Notes: generated from the sequence alone by a model not told the origin. Counted from the first letter of the stretch, positions 15,647 through 24,710 are shown. The stretch is DNA of 34,829 nt from Bacillota bacterium (GCA_023460795.1 JAEWPC010000023.1:1-34829), one strand, 5' to 3'. A program made the numbers and translations.

Positions 15647-15684
15647 CCCGCAACGAACGGCACGGATGTGCCGCATGTTGCGGG
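15647..15684 (-). terminator. pyk intrinsic terminator
   Basis: Arms CCCGCAAC (15647-15654) and GTTGCGGG (15677-15684) enclose a second stem GGCAC/GTGCC. On the minus strand the stem is followed by ATTTTGTGC. It lies 19 bases past the pyk stop codon. Confidence 0.82.
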
Positions 15685-15703
15685 ACTGGGATCGAAGGTT
15701 GAC

Positions 15704-17458
15704 TTACATCACTTTGGCTTGTCCGGAGTAGATGACGCCATGCTCGGCGTATACCGTAATCTCCGTGCCGTCCTTCAGGTGTTCGAACGCGTCGTTAACG
15801 CCAACGATAACCGGAATGCTGAGGTTCAGGCCGACGACCGCCGTATGGCACGTGATGCCGCCGACTTCGGTAATGACCGCGGCGGCTTTCTCGAACGCCG
15901 GCATATATTCTTTGTCCGTGGAAGGAGCGACAAGAATGGCGCCAGGCGTCATTTTGCGGATCGCTTCCTCTGCCGTGCGGGCCGTAACGACTTTGCCGGT
16001 CGCGCTTTGCGATCCGATGCCTTGGCCTTTAGCGAGCAGCTCGCCTACGTTGTGGATCTTGATCAAGTTCGTCGTACCGGAACGGCCAACCGGTACGCCA
16101 GCCGTAATGACGATCGTATCGCCGAGGCGAACGACGCCGGAATCGATCGCGCCTTTAACGGCGATATCGAACATTTCGTCGGTCGTTTGGGCAGGTACGC
16201 CTTTAACCGGAATAACGCCCCATACGAGCTGCAGGCGGCGCAGCACTTGCTCGACCGGCGTTACCGCGACGATCGGCGATTTCGGACGGTATTTGGACAC
16301 CATGCGAGCGGTATAGCCGCTCTCGGTGGACGTTACGATCGCTTTCGCTTCGAGGTCGAGCGCGGAGTTGGCGACCGCTTGGCTGATCGCTTCCGTTACC
16401 GACTTCTGCTGCGCGTTCGCTTGCTTCGTGAAGATCTCGCGGTAGTGCAGAGCGGACTCCGCGCGTTCCGCGATACGGGACATCGTCTGTACAGATTCCA
16501 TCGGGTACTTACCTGCAGCCGTCTCGCCGGACAGCATGATCGCATCCGTGCCGTCGAAGATCGCGTTCGCGACGTCCGAAGCCTCCGCGCGCGTAGGGCG
16601 CGGGTTGCGTTGCATCGAATCCAGCATTTGCGTAGCCGTGATGACCGGTTTGCCGACGCGGTTACACTTCTCGATCATCAGCTTTTGGACGATCGGCACT
16701 TCTTCGGCAGGAATTTCAACGCCCAAGTCTCCGCGGGCAACCATCAAGCCGTCGGAAACCTCGAGAATTTCGTCCAGGTTGTCCACGCCTTGTTGGTTCT
16801 CGATCTTAGAGATGATCTGGATATGACGCGCGTCGTGACGCTCGAGCAGCTCGCGGATTTCGAGCACGTCGCTCGCGCGGCGAACGAACGATGCGGCGAT
16901 GAAATCTACGCCCATCTCGATGCCGAAACGGATATCGTTCGCGTCTTTCTCGGTAATGCCCGGCATCGAGATCGCGACGCCTGGAACGTTAACGCCTTTT
17001 TTGCTTTTGATCGGGCCGTCGTTCACGATTTGGCATTTGATCTCGGTGCCCTGGATGTCGACGACCGTCAGGCCGATCAAGCCGTCGTCGATCAGAATCG
17101 TCGATCCGACGCTCACGTCTTGCGGCAGTTCCTTATACGTAACCGGGATACGGTCTTTATCGCCGAGGAAATCTTCGGTGGAGAGCGTAATGTACTCGCC
17201 TTGCACGAGTTCGATAACGTCTACGCCAAGCTTGCCCGTACGGATTTCCGGACCTTTCGTGTCAAGCAGGATCGCGACCGTCTTGCCGAGCTCTTGGCAA
17301 GCTTGGCGGATCGTTTTGATCCGGGTGCCGTGCTCTTCGTAGTCGCCGTGCGAGAAGTTCAGACGCGCGACGTTCATGCCGGCCGAAATCAGTTTTTTCG
17401 TGTTTTCCAGCGATTCGCTGGCCGGACCGATGGTGCAGACGATTTTTGTTTTGCGCAT
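15704..17458 (-). CDS. pyk: Pyruvate kinase with C-terminal PEP-utiliser domain
   Basis: A 584-residue pyruvate kinase, making pyruvate and ATP from PEP and ADP. It starts MRKTKIVCTIGPASES, with the barrel motif MVARGDLGVEIP near residue 247 and the metal/substrate loop KIENQQGVDNLDEI. After the normal C-terminal domain (about 355-470) there is an extra PEP-utiliser domain with TEVGGITCHTAVVGLNLS near 540, as in Bacillus and Geobacillus Pyk. The start is the ATG at 17458, with GGAGG at the long spacing of 11 bases; an ATG nine codons earlier has no ribosome site. It lies 46 bases after accA, where pfkA would be in B. subtilis. Confidence 0.97.
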   Translation of the reverse strand: MRKTKIVCTIGPASESLENTKKLISAGMNVARLNFSHGDYEEHGTRIKTIRQACQELGKTVAILLDTKGPEIRTGKLGVDVIELVQGEYITLSTEDFLGDKDRIPVTYKELPQDVSVGSTILIDDGLIGLTVVDIQGTEIKCQIVNDGPIKSKKGVNVPGVAISMPGITEKDANDIRFGIEMGVDFIAASFVRRASDVLEIRELLERHDARHIQIISKIENQQGVDNLDEILEVSDGLMVARGDLGVEIPAEEVPIVQKLMIEKCNRVGKPVITATQMLDSMQRNPRPTRAEASDVANAIFDGTDAIMLSGETAAGKYPMESVQTMSRIAERAESALHYREIFTKQANAQQKSVTEAISQAVANSALDLEAKAIVTSTESGYTARMVSKYRPKSPIVAVTPVEQVLRRLQLVWGVIPVKGVPAQTTDEMFDIAVKGAIDSGVVRLGDTIVITAGVPVGRSGTTNLIKIHNVGELLAKGQGIGSQSATGKVVTARTAEEAIRKMTPGAILVAPSTDKEYMPAFEKAAAVITEVGGITCHTAVVGLNLSIPVIVGVNDAFEHLKDGTEITVYAEHGVIYSGQAKVM

Positions 17459-17504
17459 GATTTCGTATTCCTCCGTTTTATCCATCACAAATCTTTATAA
17501 AGAG

Positions 17505-18470
17505 CTATTCAAGCTCAACAGTACCGAAATGCCCGATGTCGCGGAATTTCTGATACCGGTCTTCCACCAATTGTTCGGGCGACATCTTCAATAATTCTTG
17601 GAGATGACGCCATACGGCTTCCTTGATCGCTTCGGCTTGAATCTCCGGATCGCGGTGGGCGCCACCCATCGGTTCCGGAATGATCTCTTCGATAATACCG
17701 AATTCCTTCAGATCCTTGGCCGTAATCTTCATCGCTTCCGCCGCTTGGTCCGCCTTGGAGGCGTCCTTCCACAGAATGGAAGCCGCGCCGTTCGGAGAGA
17801 TAACGGAGTAAATCGCGTTCTCGAGCATCAATACGCGGTTGCCGACGCCGAGCGCCAGCGCTCCGCCGCTACCGCCTTCGCCGATGACGACGCAAATGAT
17901 CGGCACGCCGAAAATCGCCATCTCCGCAAGGTTGCGGGCGATCGCTTCGGATTGACCTCTCATCTCGGCCGTATCGCCGGGATAGGCGCCTTTCGTATCG
18001 ATGAACGTAATGATCGGACGCTTGAATTTATTCGCTTGCTGCATGAAACGCAGCGCCTTCCGGAAGCCTTCCGGATGCGGGCTGCCGAAGAAACGCTGAA
18101 TGTTGTCCTTCGTATCCTTGCCCCGCTGATGCCCGACGACCGTCACCGGCACGCCGTTTAGCTTCGCGAGACCGCCGACGATCGCCAGATCGTCCGCGAA
18201 TACGCGATCGCCATGGATTTCAAGAAAATCGGTAAAAATCAATTTTATGTAATCCAACGTCGTTGGACGTTGATGATGGCGAGCCATGTGCATAATTTGC
18301 GGCGCGCTCAGATTGCTGTAAATTTCCAGCTCCATCTGCTTGTACCGCTCTTCAAGCCGTCCGATTTCGTCCGTGAAATCGATCTGCTTCTCTTGGCCGA
18401 ATTTCTTCAGCTCGTCTATCTTCTTGCGATGTTCGGCGAGCGGCCGTTCAAAAGGCAAATCATTAGACAT
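17505..18470 (-). CDS. accA: Acetyl-CoA carboxylase carboxyltransferase subunit alpha
   Basis: A 321-residue AccA, the alpha half of the carboxyltransferase that makes malonyl-CoA for fatty acid synthesis with AccD. The N-terminal coiled region (residues 1-60) is followed by the crotonase-like core with HGDRVFADD, FGSPHPEGFRKALR and GEGGSGGALALGVGNRVLM near 200-218, then SVISPNGAASILWKD. The start is the ATG at 18470 with GGAGAG 7 bases upstream; it overlaps the accD stop by 8 bases, indicating coupled translation of the two subunits. pyk follows closely. Confidence 0.96.
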   Translation of the reverse strand: MSNDLPFERPLAEHRKKIDELKKFGQEKQIDFTDEIGRLEERYKQMELEIYSNLSAPQIMHMARHHQRPTTLDYIKLIFTDFLEIHGDRVFADDLAIVGGLAKLNGVPVTVVGHQRGKDTKDNIQRFFGSPHPEGFRKALRFMQQANKFKRPIITFIDTKGAYPGDTAEMRGQSEAIARNLAEMAIFGVPIICVVIGEGGSGGALALGVGNRVLMLENAIYSVISPNGAASILWKDASKADQAAEAMKITAKDLKEFGIIEEIIPEPMGGAHRDPEIQAEAIKEAVWRHLQELLKMSPEQLVEDRYQKFRDIGHFGTVELE

Positions 18471-19326
18471 CGGCCGGCTCTCCTTTCCATGCATGCATAT
18501 CTAGCAGCTGCGTGAGCACCGCTCTCATGTCTTTGCGGTGTACGACTTTATCCAATTGACCGTGCTTGGCGTTGAATTCAGCCGTCTGGAAGTTGTCCGG
18601 CAGCTTCTGGCGAATCGTCTGTTCGATAACGATGCGGCCCGCGAAGCCGACGATCGCGCCGGGCTCGGCCAAATTGTAATCGCCGAGGCTCGCGAAGCTG
18701 GCGGATACGCCTCCAAGAGTCGGGTCGGTAAATACGGATATGAAGAGTCCGCCCTGATCCTGGAATTTGGCCAACGCCGCGCTAGTCTTCGCCATCTGCA
18801 TCAGGCTGAGGATGCTTTCCTGCATCCTGGCGCCGCCGGAGGTCGAGAACATGATAAGCGGAACTTGCTTCTCCATAGCATGCTCGATCGCGCGCGTCAC
18901 TTTCTCCCCAACGACCGATCCCATGCTGCCGCTGAAGAAATCAAAGCTCATGACGCCGATCACGACGGGGAAACCGCCGATTTCGCCTTCGCCGGTTACG
19001 ATGGCGTCGTTCAGGCCGGAGTTGTTCTTCTGCTGCTCCAGCTTGGATTTGTACCCGGGGAAATTAAGCGGGTCCTCGGAGACGAGATTCCCGTTAATCT
19101 CAAAAAGACGCCCCTCATCGAGCGTCATCGCGATGCGCTCCCAGGCGTTAAGGCGGAAATGATGTCCGCAAGTCGAACAGATCTTCAGGTTTTTCTCAAG
19201 CTCTTTGCTGAACTGAATCGTACCGCATTTAGGACAGCGGTTCATCAAACCTTCCGGAATGTCACGTTTCGTGCGTTCCGAAGGGACGACCGCATACTTT
19301 TTCTTCTGAAATAAATCCTTGAACAC
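18463..19326 (-). CDS. accD: Acetyl-CoA carboxylase carboxyltransferase subunit beta
   Basis: A 287-residue AccD, the beta half of the carboxyltransferase. An N-terminal zinc ribbon is seen as CPKC near residue 30 and CSTC about 15 residues later, followed by the crotonase-like core with STSGGARMQESILSLMQMAK near 160-180 and PTLGGVSASFASLGD. The best start is the GTG at 19326 (VFKDLFQKKK), matching the usual MFKDLF opening, with GAGAGG 7 bases upstream; an ATG 14 codons earlier has no ribosome site. The 3' end overlaps accA. Confidence 0.94.
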   Translation of the reverse strand: MFKDLFQKKKYAVVPSERTKRDIPEGLMNRCPKCGTIQFSKELEKNLKICSTCGHHFRLNAWERIAMTLDEGRLFEINGNLVSEDPLNFPGYKSKLEQQKNNSGLNDAIVTGEGEIGGFPVVIGVMSFDFFSGSMGSVVGEKVTRAIEHAMEKQVPLIMFSTSGGARMQESILSLMQMAKTSAALAKFQDQGGLFISVFTDPTLGGVSASFASLGDYNLAEPGAIVGFAGRIVIEQTIRQKLPDNFQTAEFNAKHGQLDKVVHRKDMRAVLTQLLDMHAWKGEPADV

Positions 19327-19407
19327 AGCGACACCTCTCAAGCGGAAAATGGCGACCGACTCGTCCATGCGGCAGCGCCGATAGATGAAAGCGGGTATCG
19401 TACAGTA

Positions 19408-19596
19408 TTACAGGTGCAGTATACTTCCGAGCACTTCTTGCACTTCCCGTACTTCGCCTGATGGTACCAATATTTCGTACTGCGGTTTCGTTAGGTTAAT
19501 AGGGCGTACCTGTACGAGAAATCCTTCCTCGGTTAGACGCTTCTGAATCCGTTCGGCGATCTTCGCGGTCGGTGCGATGTAGATGACCGTCCACAT
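19408..19596 (-). CDS. Conserved small protein, DUF2007-like
   Basis: A 62-residue protein, MWTVIYIAPTAKIAERIQKR..., with an alternating beta-alpha-beta pattern and a helix near residues 47-60 (VREVQEVLGSILHL). The shape resembles the small ferredoxin-like DUF2007/putative signal-transducing family, but no function is assigned. The ATG at 19596 has GGGGGT 8 bases upstream. It lies 81 bases ahead of accD on the same strand and may be its operon leader gene, in the interval where B. subtilis has malS/ytsJ. Confidence 0.7.
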   Translation of the reverse strand: MWTVIYIAPTAKIAERIQKRLTEEGFLVQVRPINLTKPQYEILVPSGEVREVQEVLGSILHL

Positions 19597-19811
19597 GAAG
19601 CGGTACCCCCAATAGCTTTATCATTCACTGGAAAAGAAAAGATAAAGAAATCATAGCACAGATGGCGCAACACTAGCAACCAAAGCATCGGCGCAAGCGC
19701 CGCGTTGCGGTGCATGGAGTCGATGCCGGAAGTTATACGGAATGGAATAAGGCAGTTAGCCGATAACGTTACGAATAACGAAGAGCAATCGGACGAGCCG
19801 TCAATGGGATC

Positions 19812-20092
19812 GTGTCACCACAAGCACTTATTTTGAGAAAACGATCCCGTCTCGAGCAATAGTGTCACCACGTGTGCTTATTTTGAGAAAACGACCCCGT
19901 CTCGAGCTTTTAGTGTCACCACGTGTGCTTATTTTGAGTTAATGAACCTGTCTCGAGCATTTAGTGTCACCACGTGTGCTTATTTCGAGAAAATGAGCCT
20001 GTCTCGAGCAATAGTGTCACCACGTGTGCTTTTTTCGAGAAAACGAGCCTGTTTCGAGCATCTAGCGTCACCACGAGTGCTTATTTTGAGAG
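19812..20092. repeat. Tandem array, 50/51-base unit, about 5.5 copies
   Basis: Units begin (G)TGTCACCAC at 19812, 19862, 19913, 19964, 20014 and 20065, so the period alternates 50 and 51 bases. Each full unit has TGTCACCAC, then usually GTGTGCTTATTTTGAGAAAA, then CTGTCTCGAGCA. Most contain the palindromes CACGTG and CTCGAG. The last copy is cut short after TTATTTTGAGAG, nine bases before the esterase stop codon. Copies differ at several positions, so the array is not a recent duplication. Between 19597 and 19811 I see no gene or clear element. Confidence 0.92.
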
Positions 20093-20101
20093 TCCGCTCC
20101 T

Positions 20102-20848
20102 TTAAACCTTTCTTTCTGGCAAAGGCAACCATTCCAGTACTCTTTGAATTTGCGTGTCCCAGTAACCCCATTTATGCTCGCCGGGGCCTTCTTCGTAGGT
20201 AAGCGGAAGGCCGAGCGATCGGGCATACTCGCGGAATTTGACATTATTCGCGTATAGGAAATCCTCGGTCCCGCAGCATTGGTACAACAAAGGAGACGAG
20301 CCGTTCGCGGCGGTCCGCTTCGCCAATGCGAACAGGTCATTGTCCGAACCTATAGCGCTCTCAAGATCCCCGAAGATCGCGGGGATCTCCTCTCGCAATC
20401 CGTCCGCTTTCAACCGCTCAAGGTCCATAGCTCCCGATAAGCTCGCTACAGCCGCAAAACGATCCGGATGCGACAGTCCCAGCTTGAACGCCCCGTAGCC
20501 TCCCATCGATAAACCCGCCGCGAAGTTATGTTGGCGCTCGGACGACAACGGGAACATCGCTCTCGCCCGCGCTGGCAATTCCTCGCTGACGAATGTCCAA
20601 TAGTTCGCTCCGTGCTTCATGTCCGCATAAAAGCTGCGGTTGACCGCCGGCATGACGACCGCTAGTTGAAGATCGGAGACGTAGCGCTCGATCGACGTCC
20701 TTCTGACCCAAATCGAATGATCGTCGGAAAGGCCGTGCAGCAAGTAAAGCGTTGAAAGCGGCCCTCTAATCCGCTCCGGTAAAATCACATTCATCGACGC
20801 GGAAATTTGCAGCGAATCGGAGTAAAATTGACATTGCAAAAAAGCCAT
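20102..20848 (-). CDS. Esterase, alpha/beta hydrolase (putative esterase D/EstA type)
   Basis: A 248-residue cytoplasmic esterase of the PF00756 putative-esterase family (tributyrin esterase/S-formylglutathione hydrolase-like). After the STLYLLHGLSDDHSIW oxyanion region near residue 35, the nucleophile lies in AAGLSMGGYGAFKLGL near 115-130, the acid in CCGTEDFLY near 195 and the histidine in GPGEHKWGYW near 222. The start is the ATG at 20848 with AAAGGAC 9 bases upstream. It lies 83 bases after dnaE on the same strand; a small CGGGC/GCCCG hairpin (20902-20916) without a T-run lies between them. The tandem array begins nine bases after its stop. Confidence 0.88.
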   Translation of the reverse strand: MAFLQCQFYSDSLQISASMNVILPERIRGPLSTLYLLHGLSDDHSIWVRRTSIERYVSDLQLAVVMPAVNRSFYADMKHGANYWTFVSEELPARARAMFPLSSERQHNFAAGLSMGGYGAFKLGLSHPDRFAAVASLSGAMDLERLKADGLREEIPAIFGDLESAIGSDNDLFALAKRTAANGSSPLLYQCCGTEDFLYANNVKFREYARSLGLPLTYEEGPGEHKWGYWDTQIQRVLEWLPLPERKV

Positions 20849-20931
20849 TGCTAGCACGTCCTTTAATGAATAGTATCGCACCTCGGATAGGGCATCCCAA
20901 GCGGGCCAACCGCCCGGCATATCAAACGCCT

Positions 20932-23900
20932 TTATTTCGCCCGGATGCTGTCCGCGCCGAGAAGCTTCTCGACCTTGTCGAACAGCTCCTGCGTCGGAAC
21001 GACCTTGAATTCGTCGCTTAGCGCGACGGTGCGTTTGGTCCGCTCGTAGCGAAGCACCGTTGGCACGGGGCCGGCATGCGATTTAAGCAGCAGCTTTAAC
21101 CGGATAAGCGTCGCGGGTTGCTCGTGCGCCTCGTCGATGCGAATGTATACCCGCTCCGGAAGAGTCTCCTGGACGACCGGAGACGGCTTGCCTTTCGTGG
21201 GCAATTGGACGCCGGGCGTCGCCGGCGTTCTCGCTTGCTCGGGCCCTTTCGCTTGCGCAGCTGTATTGGCCGGGGGCTGGGCCGGAGCCGCTCTCCTAGG
21301 CTGCTGGCCGATCCGGCGAAGCCGCTCGACCTGCAGCTTCAAATCCGGCGCGTCCAGCGGCAGGATGTCGTCGGCAAGAAGCTTGTAGTCCTCGTCTCCT
21401 TGCTGCACCTTGGCGCGCACGAGGACGAGCGCCCCCTTCTTCACGTAGGCCGTAGCGTTCTTCCATACGGTCGGGAACGCGACGAGCTCCGCCGCCATAA
21501 TGCGATCCTCCAGCTCGAGGAACGCCATCGCCTGCCCCTTCTTCGTCGTGAAAGGTTTCAGAGACACGATCATGCCCGCCGTGAACACGGTCGATCCGTC
21601 CGGCGCGTCCGCGATATCGACGAGTCGGTCCAGCTTCAGCTCTTCCGCTAATCCGTCATAGGCGTCCAGCGGATGGCCTGACAAGTACAAACCCATCAGC
21701 TCGCGCTCGAATTCGAGCGTCTGTGCCTGCGAATACGGCTGGATGTTCGGCAGCTCCTCGATCCAATTCGGCGTCTCCGCGAAGTCGAACAGCTCGATCT
21801 GCAACTCCTCACGCTCTTTGCGCCACTGGACCGCGGCGTCCAACGTCGGCTCGAGCGCGGCCAGAAGCTGCGCGCGATGACCCGGCAGCGTATCCATCGC
21901 CCCCGCGAGCAACAGCGATTCGATGACCCGCTTGTTGCACACGCGGGAATCCACGCGGCGGCAGAAGTCGCTTAAGCTCTCGAACGGTTCCTTGGCCCGC
22001 TCGCGCAAGATGCTGTCGATCGCTTGCGTGCCGACGTTCTTCACGCCCGCGAGTCCGAAGCGAACGCCGCCGTAAGTTCGCGCTCCTCCTTCTTCCGGTT
22101 CCGCGGATACGACCGGCGTGAACAGCACGCCGCTTTCGTTCACGTCCGGCGGAAGCACCGGAATGCCCATATGGCGGCACTCGTCCACGTACTCCGCCGT
22201 CTTGCGCTGATTGCCGACGACCGCAGTAAGCATGGAAGCCATGAACGCGACGGGATAGTGCGCCTTCAGATAGGCGGTTTGGAACGCGAGCACCGCGTAG
22301 GCCGCCGCATGCGCCCGAGGGAATCCGTAGTCCGCGAAGCGAACGACCATATCATAGACGCGGTTCGCGTCCGCTTCGGTGTAACCCATGCGCAAGCTTC
22401 CGCTGACGAACGCGACGCGCTGCTCATCCAATACCTCGCGTTTCTTCTTGCTGACGGCGCGGCGCAGCAAATCCGCTTGTCCGAGCGAGAAACCGGCCAT
22501 GACGGATGCGATCTGCATGATCTGTTCCTGGTATACGATAATCCCGTACGTATCCTGGAGAATCGGCTTCAGATTGTCATGAGGATATTCTACTTCTATA
22601 AGACCATGCTTAGCACGGATGAATTGCGGTATAAATTCCATCGGCCCCGGCCGGAACAGCGCGAGCACCGATACGATATCCTCGAACGAATTCGGCTTCA
22701 TGTCCTTCAGCACGCGCCTCATGCCCGGCGACTCCAGCTGGAAGACGCCCGTCGTCTCGCCGCGGCCCATCAGCTCGTATGTCTTCGCGTCCTCGTAGGT
22801 AACGTCTTGCCAACGCAGCTCCTTCCCGGTCAGCTCCTTGATCCAACCGAGCGTCCGCTCGATGATCGACAGAGTACGAAGGCCGAGGAAGTCCATCTTG
22901 AGCAAGCCGACCGACTCCAAGTTCTCCATCGAATACTGCGTCAGCGGCACGCCGTCCGTGCCTTCCTGCAGCGGCACGTAGTCGGTAAGCGGCCCTGAAG
23001 AGATGACGATGCCGGCCGCGTGCGTCGACGCATGGCGCGGCATTCCTTCGACGCGCCGCGCCATCGCGATCAGCTCCGCGGCGTTGCCCGCGCCTTCGGC
23101 CAACGTCCGGAACTCCGGACTCTCCCGCATCGCGCGTTCGATCGACATGCCCGGCATGCCCGGGATGAGCTTCGCCGCCTTGTCGACTTCCCCGTAAGGA
23201 AGGTTCATGACTCTGCCTACGTCCCGTACAGCCGCCCTAGCGGCCAGCGTTCCGAACGTAATGATCTGCGCCACGTGCTCGCTGCCATATTTGTCGACGA
23301 CGTATTTAATGACCTCGTCCCGCCGCTCGTCGCTGAAGTCGACGTCGATATCGGGCATCGTGATCCGCTCCGGATTGAGGAACCGTTCGAATAGCAGCTT
23401 GTGCGCCAGCGGGTCTACGTCCGTAATCCGAAGCGTATAAGCGACGAGACTGCCCGCGGAGGAACCGCGGCCGGGTCCCGTGACGATGCCGTTGTCGTGC
23501 GCGAACCGGATGAAGTCCCATACGATCAGGAAGTAGTCGTCGAATCCCATCTCTCCGATGACTTTCAGCTCGTAATCCAGCCGTTCCTTGGCCCGCTCGC
23601 GGAATCCTTCGTCCGCATTCCATTCCGTGGACTGCCCGTAACGCGCCGTCAACCCCGCCTCGCACAGCTCGCGTAAATACGCTCCTGCCGGCTTCCCTTC
23701 GGGCAACGGAGAGAACGCGGGCAATATATGCTTGCCGAACTCCAGCTCCAGCGTGCAGCTTTCGGCGATCTTCACCGTGTTCGCGATCGCTTCGGGCACA
23801 TGGCGGAACAGCGCCGCCATCTCCTCGCCGCTCTTCAAATAAATCTCGTTCGTCGTGATCTTAAGCCGATCGGTATCGTCCAGCGTCTTGCCCGTGCCGA

Positions 23901-24567
23901 TGCAGATGAGCACGTCTTGAAGCCCGGCATCGTCCGGATTCAAGTAGTGGGAGTCGTTCGTCGCCGCCAGCGGAATGCCGGTCTCCTCCGCGATCCGCAG
24001 CACGCCGGCCGCGATTTTCTTCTGTTCCAGGATGCCGTGGTCCTGCAGCTCCAGATAATAGTCGCCGCCGAACAGCCCTTGATACCTCAGCGCCAGCGCC
24101 TTCGCTTCCTCGTACTTGTCCGCCGCCAGCAGTTGGGACAGCTCGCTGCTCATGCAGCCGCTCAAGCAGACGAGCCCTTCCGCATGCGAGGACAAAACTT
24201 CCAAATCGATGCGCGGACGGTAATAGAACCCTTCCAGATGGCCGATCGACGTCAGCTTCATCAGATTGCGATAACCCGTCTCGTTCTTCGCGAGCAGCGT
24301 CAGGTGATAGATCGGCTGGTCCTTGCGGGATTGCTTATCGTGCCGCGAGCCGGCCGTAATGTACGCTTCCATGCCTAAAATCGGCTTGATTCCGTGCTCC
24401 TTGCAGGCTTTATAGAACGGAATCGCTCCGTACATGACGCCGTGGTCTGTCAAAGCGAGCGACGTCATGCCGAGCTCCGCCGCTTTGGCCGCCATTTCCT
24501 TGATCCGCGCCGCTCCGTCGAGCAGACTGTATTCGCTATGGACGTGCAAATGAACGAAATCGCACAT
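20932..24567 (-). CDS. dnaE: DNA polymerase III subunit alpha (DnaE)
   Basis: A 1211-residue C-family replicative polymerase. The N-terminal PHP domain starts FVHLHVHSEYSLLDGA, with LTDHGVMYG, GMEAYI and NDSHYLN, so the metal-binding residues of the PHP fold look intact. The polymerase aspartates lie in MPDIDVDFSDERRDE near residue 400, and GPGRGSSAGSLVAY just before. HhH and OB-fold regions follow, then an Ala/Pro/Gln-rich linker at about 1092-1131 and an 80-residue C-terminal domain. The start is the ATG at 24567 with GGCGGG about 9 bases upstream. Bacillus relatives also have PolC, not in this window. dnaE diverges from ytrH as in B. subtilis. Confidence 0.97.
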   Translation of the reverse strand: MCDFVHLHVHSEYSLLDGAARIKEMAAKAAELGMTSLALTDHGVMYGAIPFYKACKEHGIKPILGMEAYITAGSRHDKQSRKDQPIYHLTLLAKNETGYRNLMKLTSIGHLEGFYYRPRIDLEVLSSHAEGLVCLSGCMSSELSQLLAADKYEEAKALALRYQGLFGGDYYLELQDHGILEQKKIAAGVLRIAEETGIPLAATNDSHYLNPDDAGLQDVLICIGTGKTLDDTDRLKITTNEIYLKSGEEMAALFRHVPEAIANTVKIAESCTLELEFGKHILPAFSPLPEGKPAGAYLRELCEAGLTARYGQSTEWNADEGFRERAKERLDYELKVIGEMGFDDYFLIVWDFIRFAHDNGIVTGPGRGSSAGSLVAYTLRITDVDPLAHKLLFERFLNPERITMPDIDVDFSDERRDEVIKYVVDKYGSEHVAQIITFGTLAARAAVRDVGRVMNLPYGEVDKAAKLIPGMPGMSIERAMRESPEFRTLAEGAGNAAELIAMARRVEGMPRHASTHAAGIVISSGPLTDYVPLQEGTDGVPLTQYSMENLESVGLLKMDFLGLRTLSIIERTLGWIKELTGKELRWQDVTYEDAKTYELMGRGETTGVFQLESPGMRRVLKDMKPNSFEDIVSVLALFRPGPMEFIPQFIRAKHGLIEVEYPHDNLKPILQDTYGIIVYQEQIMQIASVMAGFSLGQADLLRRAVSKKKREVLDEQRVAFVSGSLRMGYTEADANRVYDMVVRFADYGFPRAHAAAYAVLAFQTAYLKAHYPVAFMASMLTAVVGNQRKTAEYVDECRHMGIPVLPPDVNESGVLFTPVVSAEPEEGGARTYGGVRFGLAGVKNVGTQAIDSILRERAKEPFESLSDFCRRVDSRVCNKRVIESLLLAGAMDTLPGHRAQLLAALEPTLDAAVQWRKEREELQIELFDFAETPNWIEELPNIQPYSQAQTLEFERELMGLYLSGHPLDAYDGLAEELKLDRLVDIADAPDGSTVFTAGMIVSLKPFTTKKGQAMAFLELEDRIMAAELVAFPTVWKNATAYVKKGALVLVRAKVQQGDEDYKLLADDILPLDAPDLKLQVERLRRIGQQPRRAAPAQPPANTAAQAKGPEQARTPATPGVQLPTKGKPSPVVQETLPERVYIRIDEAHEQPATLIRLKLLLKSHAGPVPTVLRYERTKRTVALSDEFKVVPTQELFDKVEKLLGADSIRAK

Positions 24568-24618
24568 GGCCGTCACCCGCCTTTCTCTGATTCGATCTTC
24601 GACGTAAATCCGCCGTAA

Positions 24619-24648
24619 ACATAATAGTTTCATTATAGCACATACGTT
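24619..24648 (+). promoter_or_regulatory. Possible SigE promoter for ytrH-ytrI
   Basis: CATACGTT (24641-24648) agrees at most positions with the SigE -10 (CATACAnT), and ACATAATAG 13 bases upstream resembles the SigE -35. ytrH and ytrI are sporulation genes expressed in the mother cell in B. subtilis. The site overlaps the dnaE promoter on the other strand. Confidence 0.4.
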
Positions 24649-24660
24649 CGGTTTTGTCCG
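24632..24660 (-). promoter_or_regulatory. dnaE promoter (SigA-like)
   Basis: On the minus strand CGGACA (24660-24655) and a perfect TATAAT (24637-24632) are exactly 17 bases apart, with the dnaE ATG 65 bases past the -10. Confidence 0.6.
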
Positions 24661-24710
24661 ACAGCCCTTTTCCTCCCCGCGCGAGCCAAAACTATTAGGA
24701 ATCAGGCGAG

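Noticed and set aside
15668..17500. 610-codon open frame opposite pyk
   Set aside because: It mirrors pyk exactly, is rich in Arg/Asp/His as expected for antisense of GC-rich codons, and has no family-like motifs. Pyruvate kinase on the minus strand is certain.
19942..20202. 86-codon frame across the 50/51-base array
   Set aside because: It crosses the repeats and enters the esterase gene antisense; repeat spacing breaks the frame, so no stable repeated peptide results.
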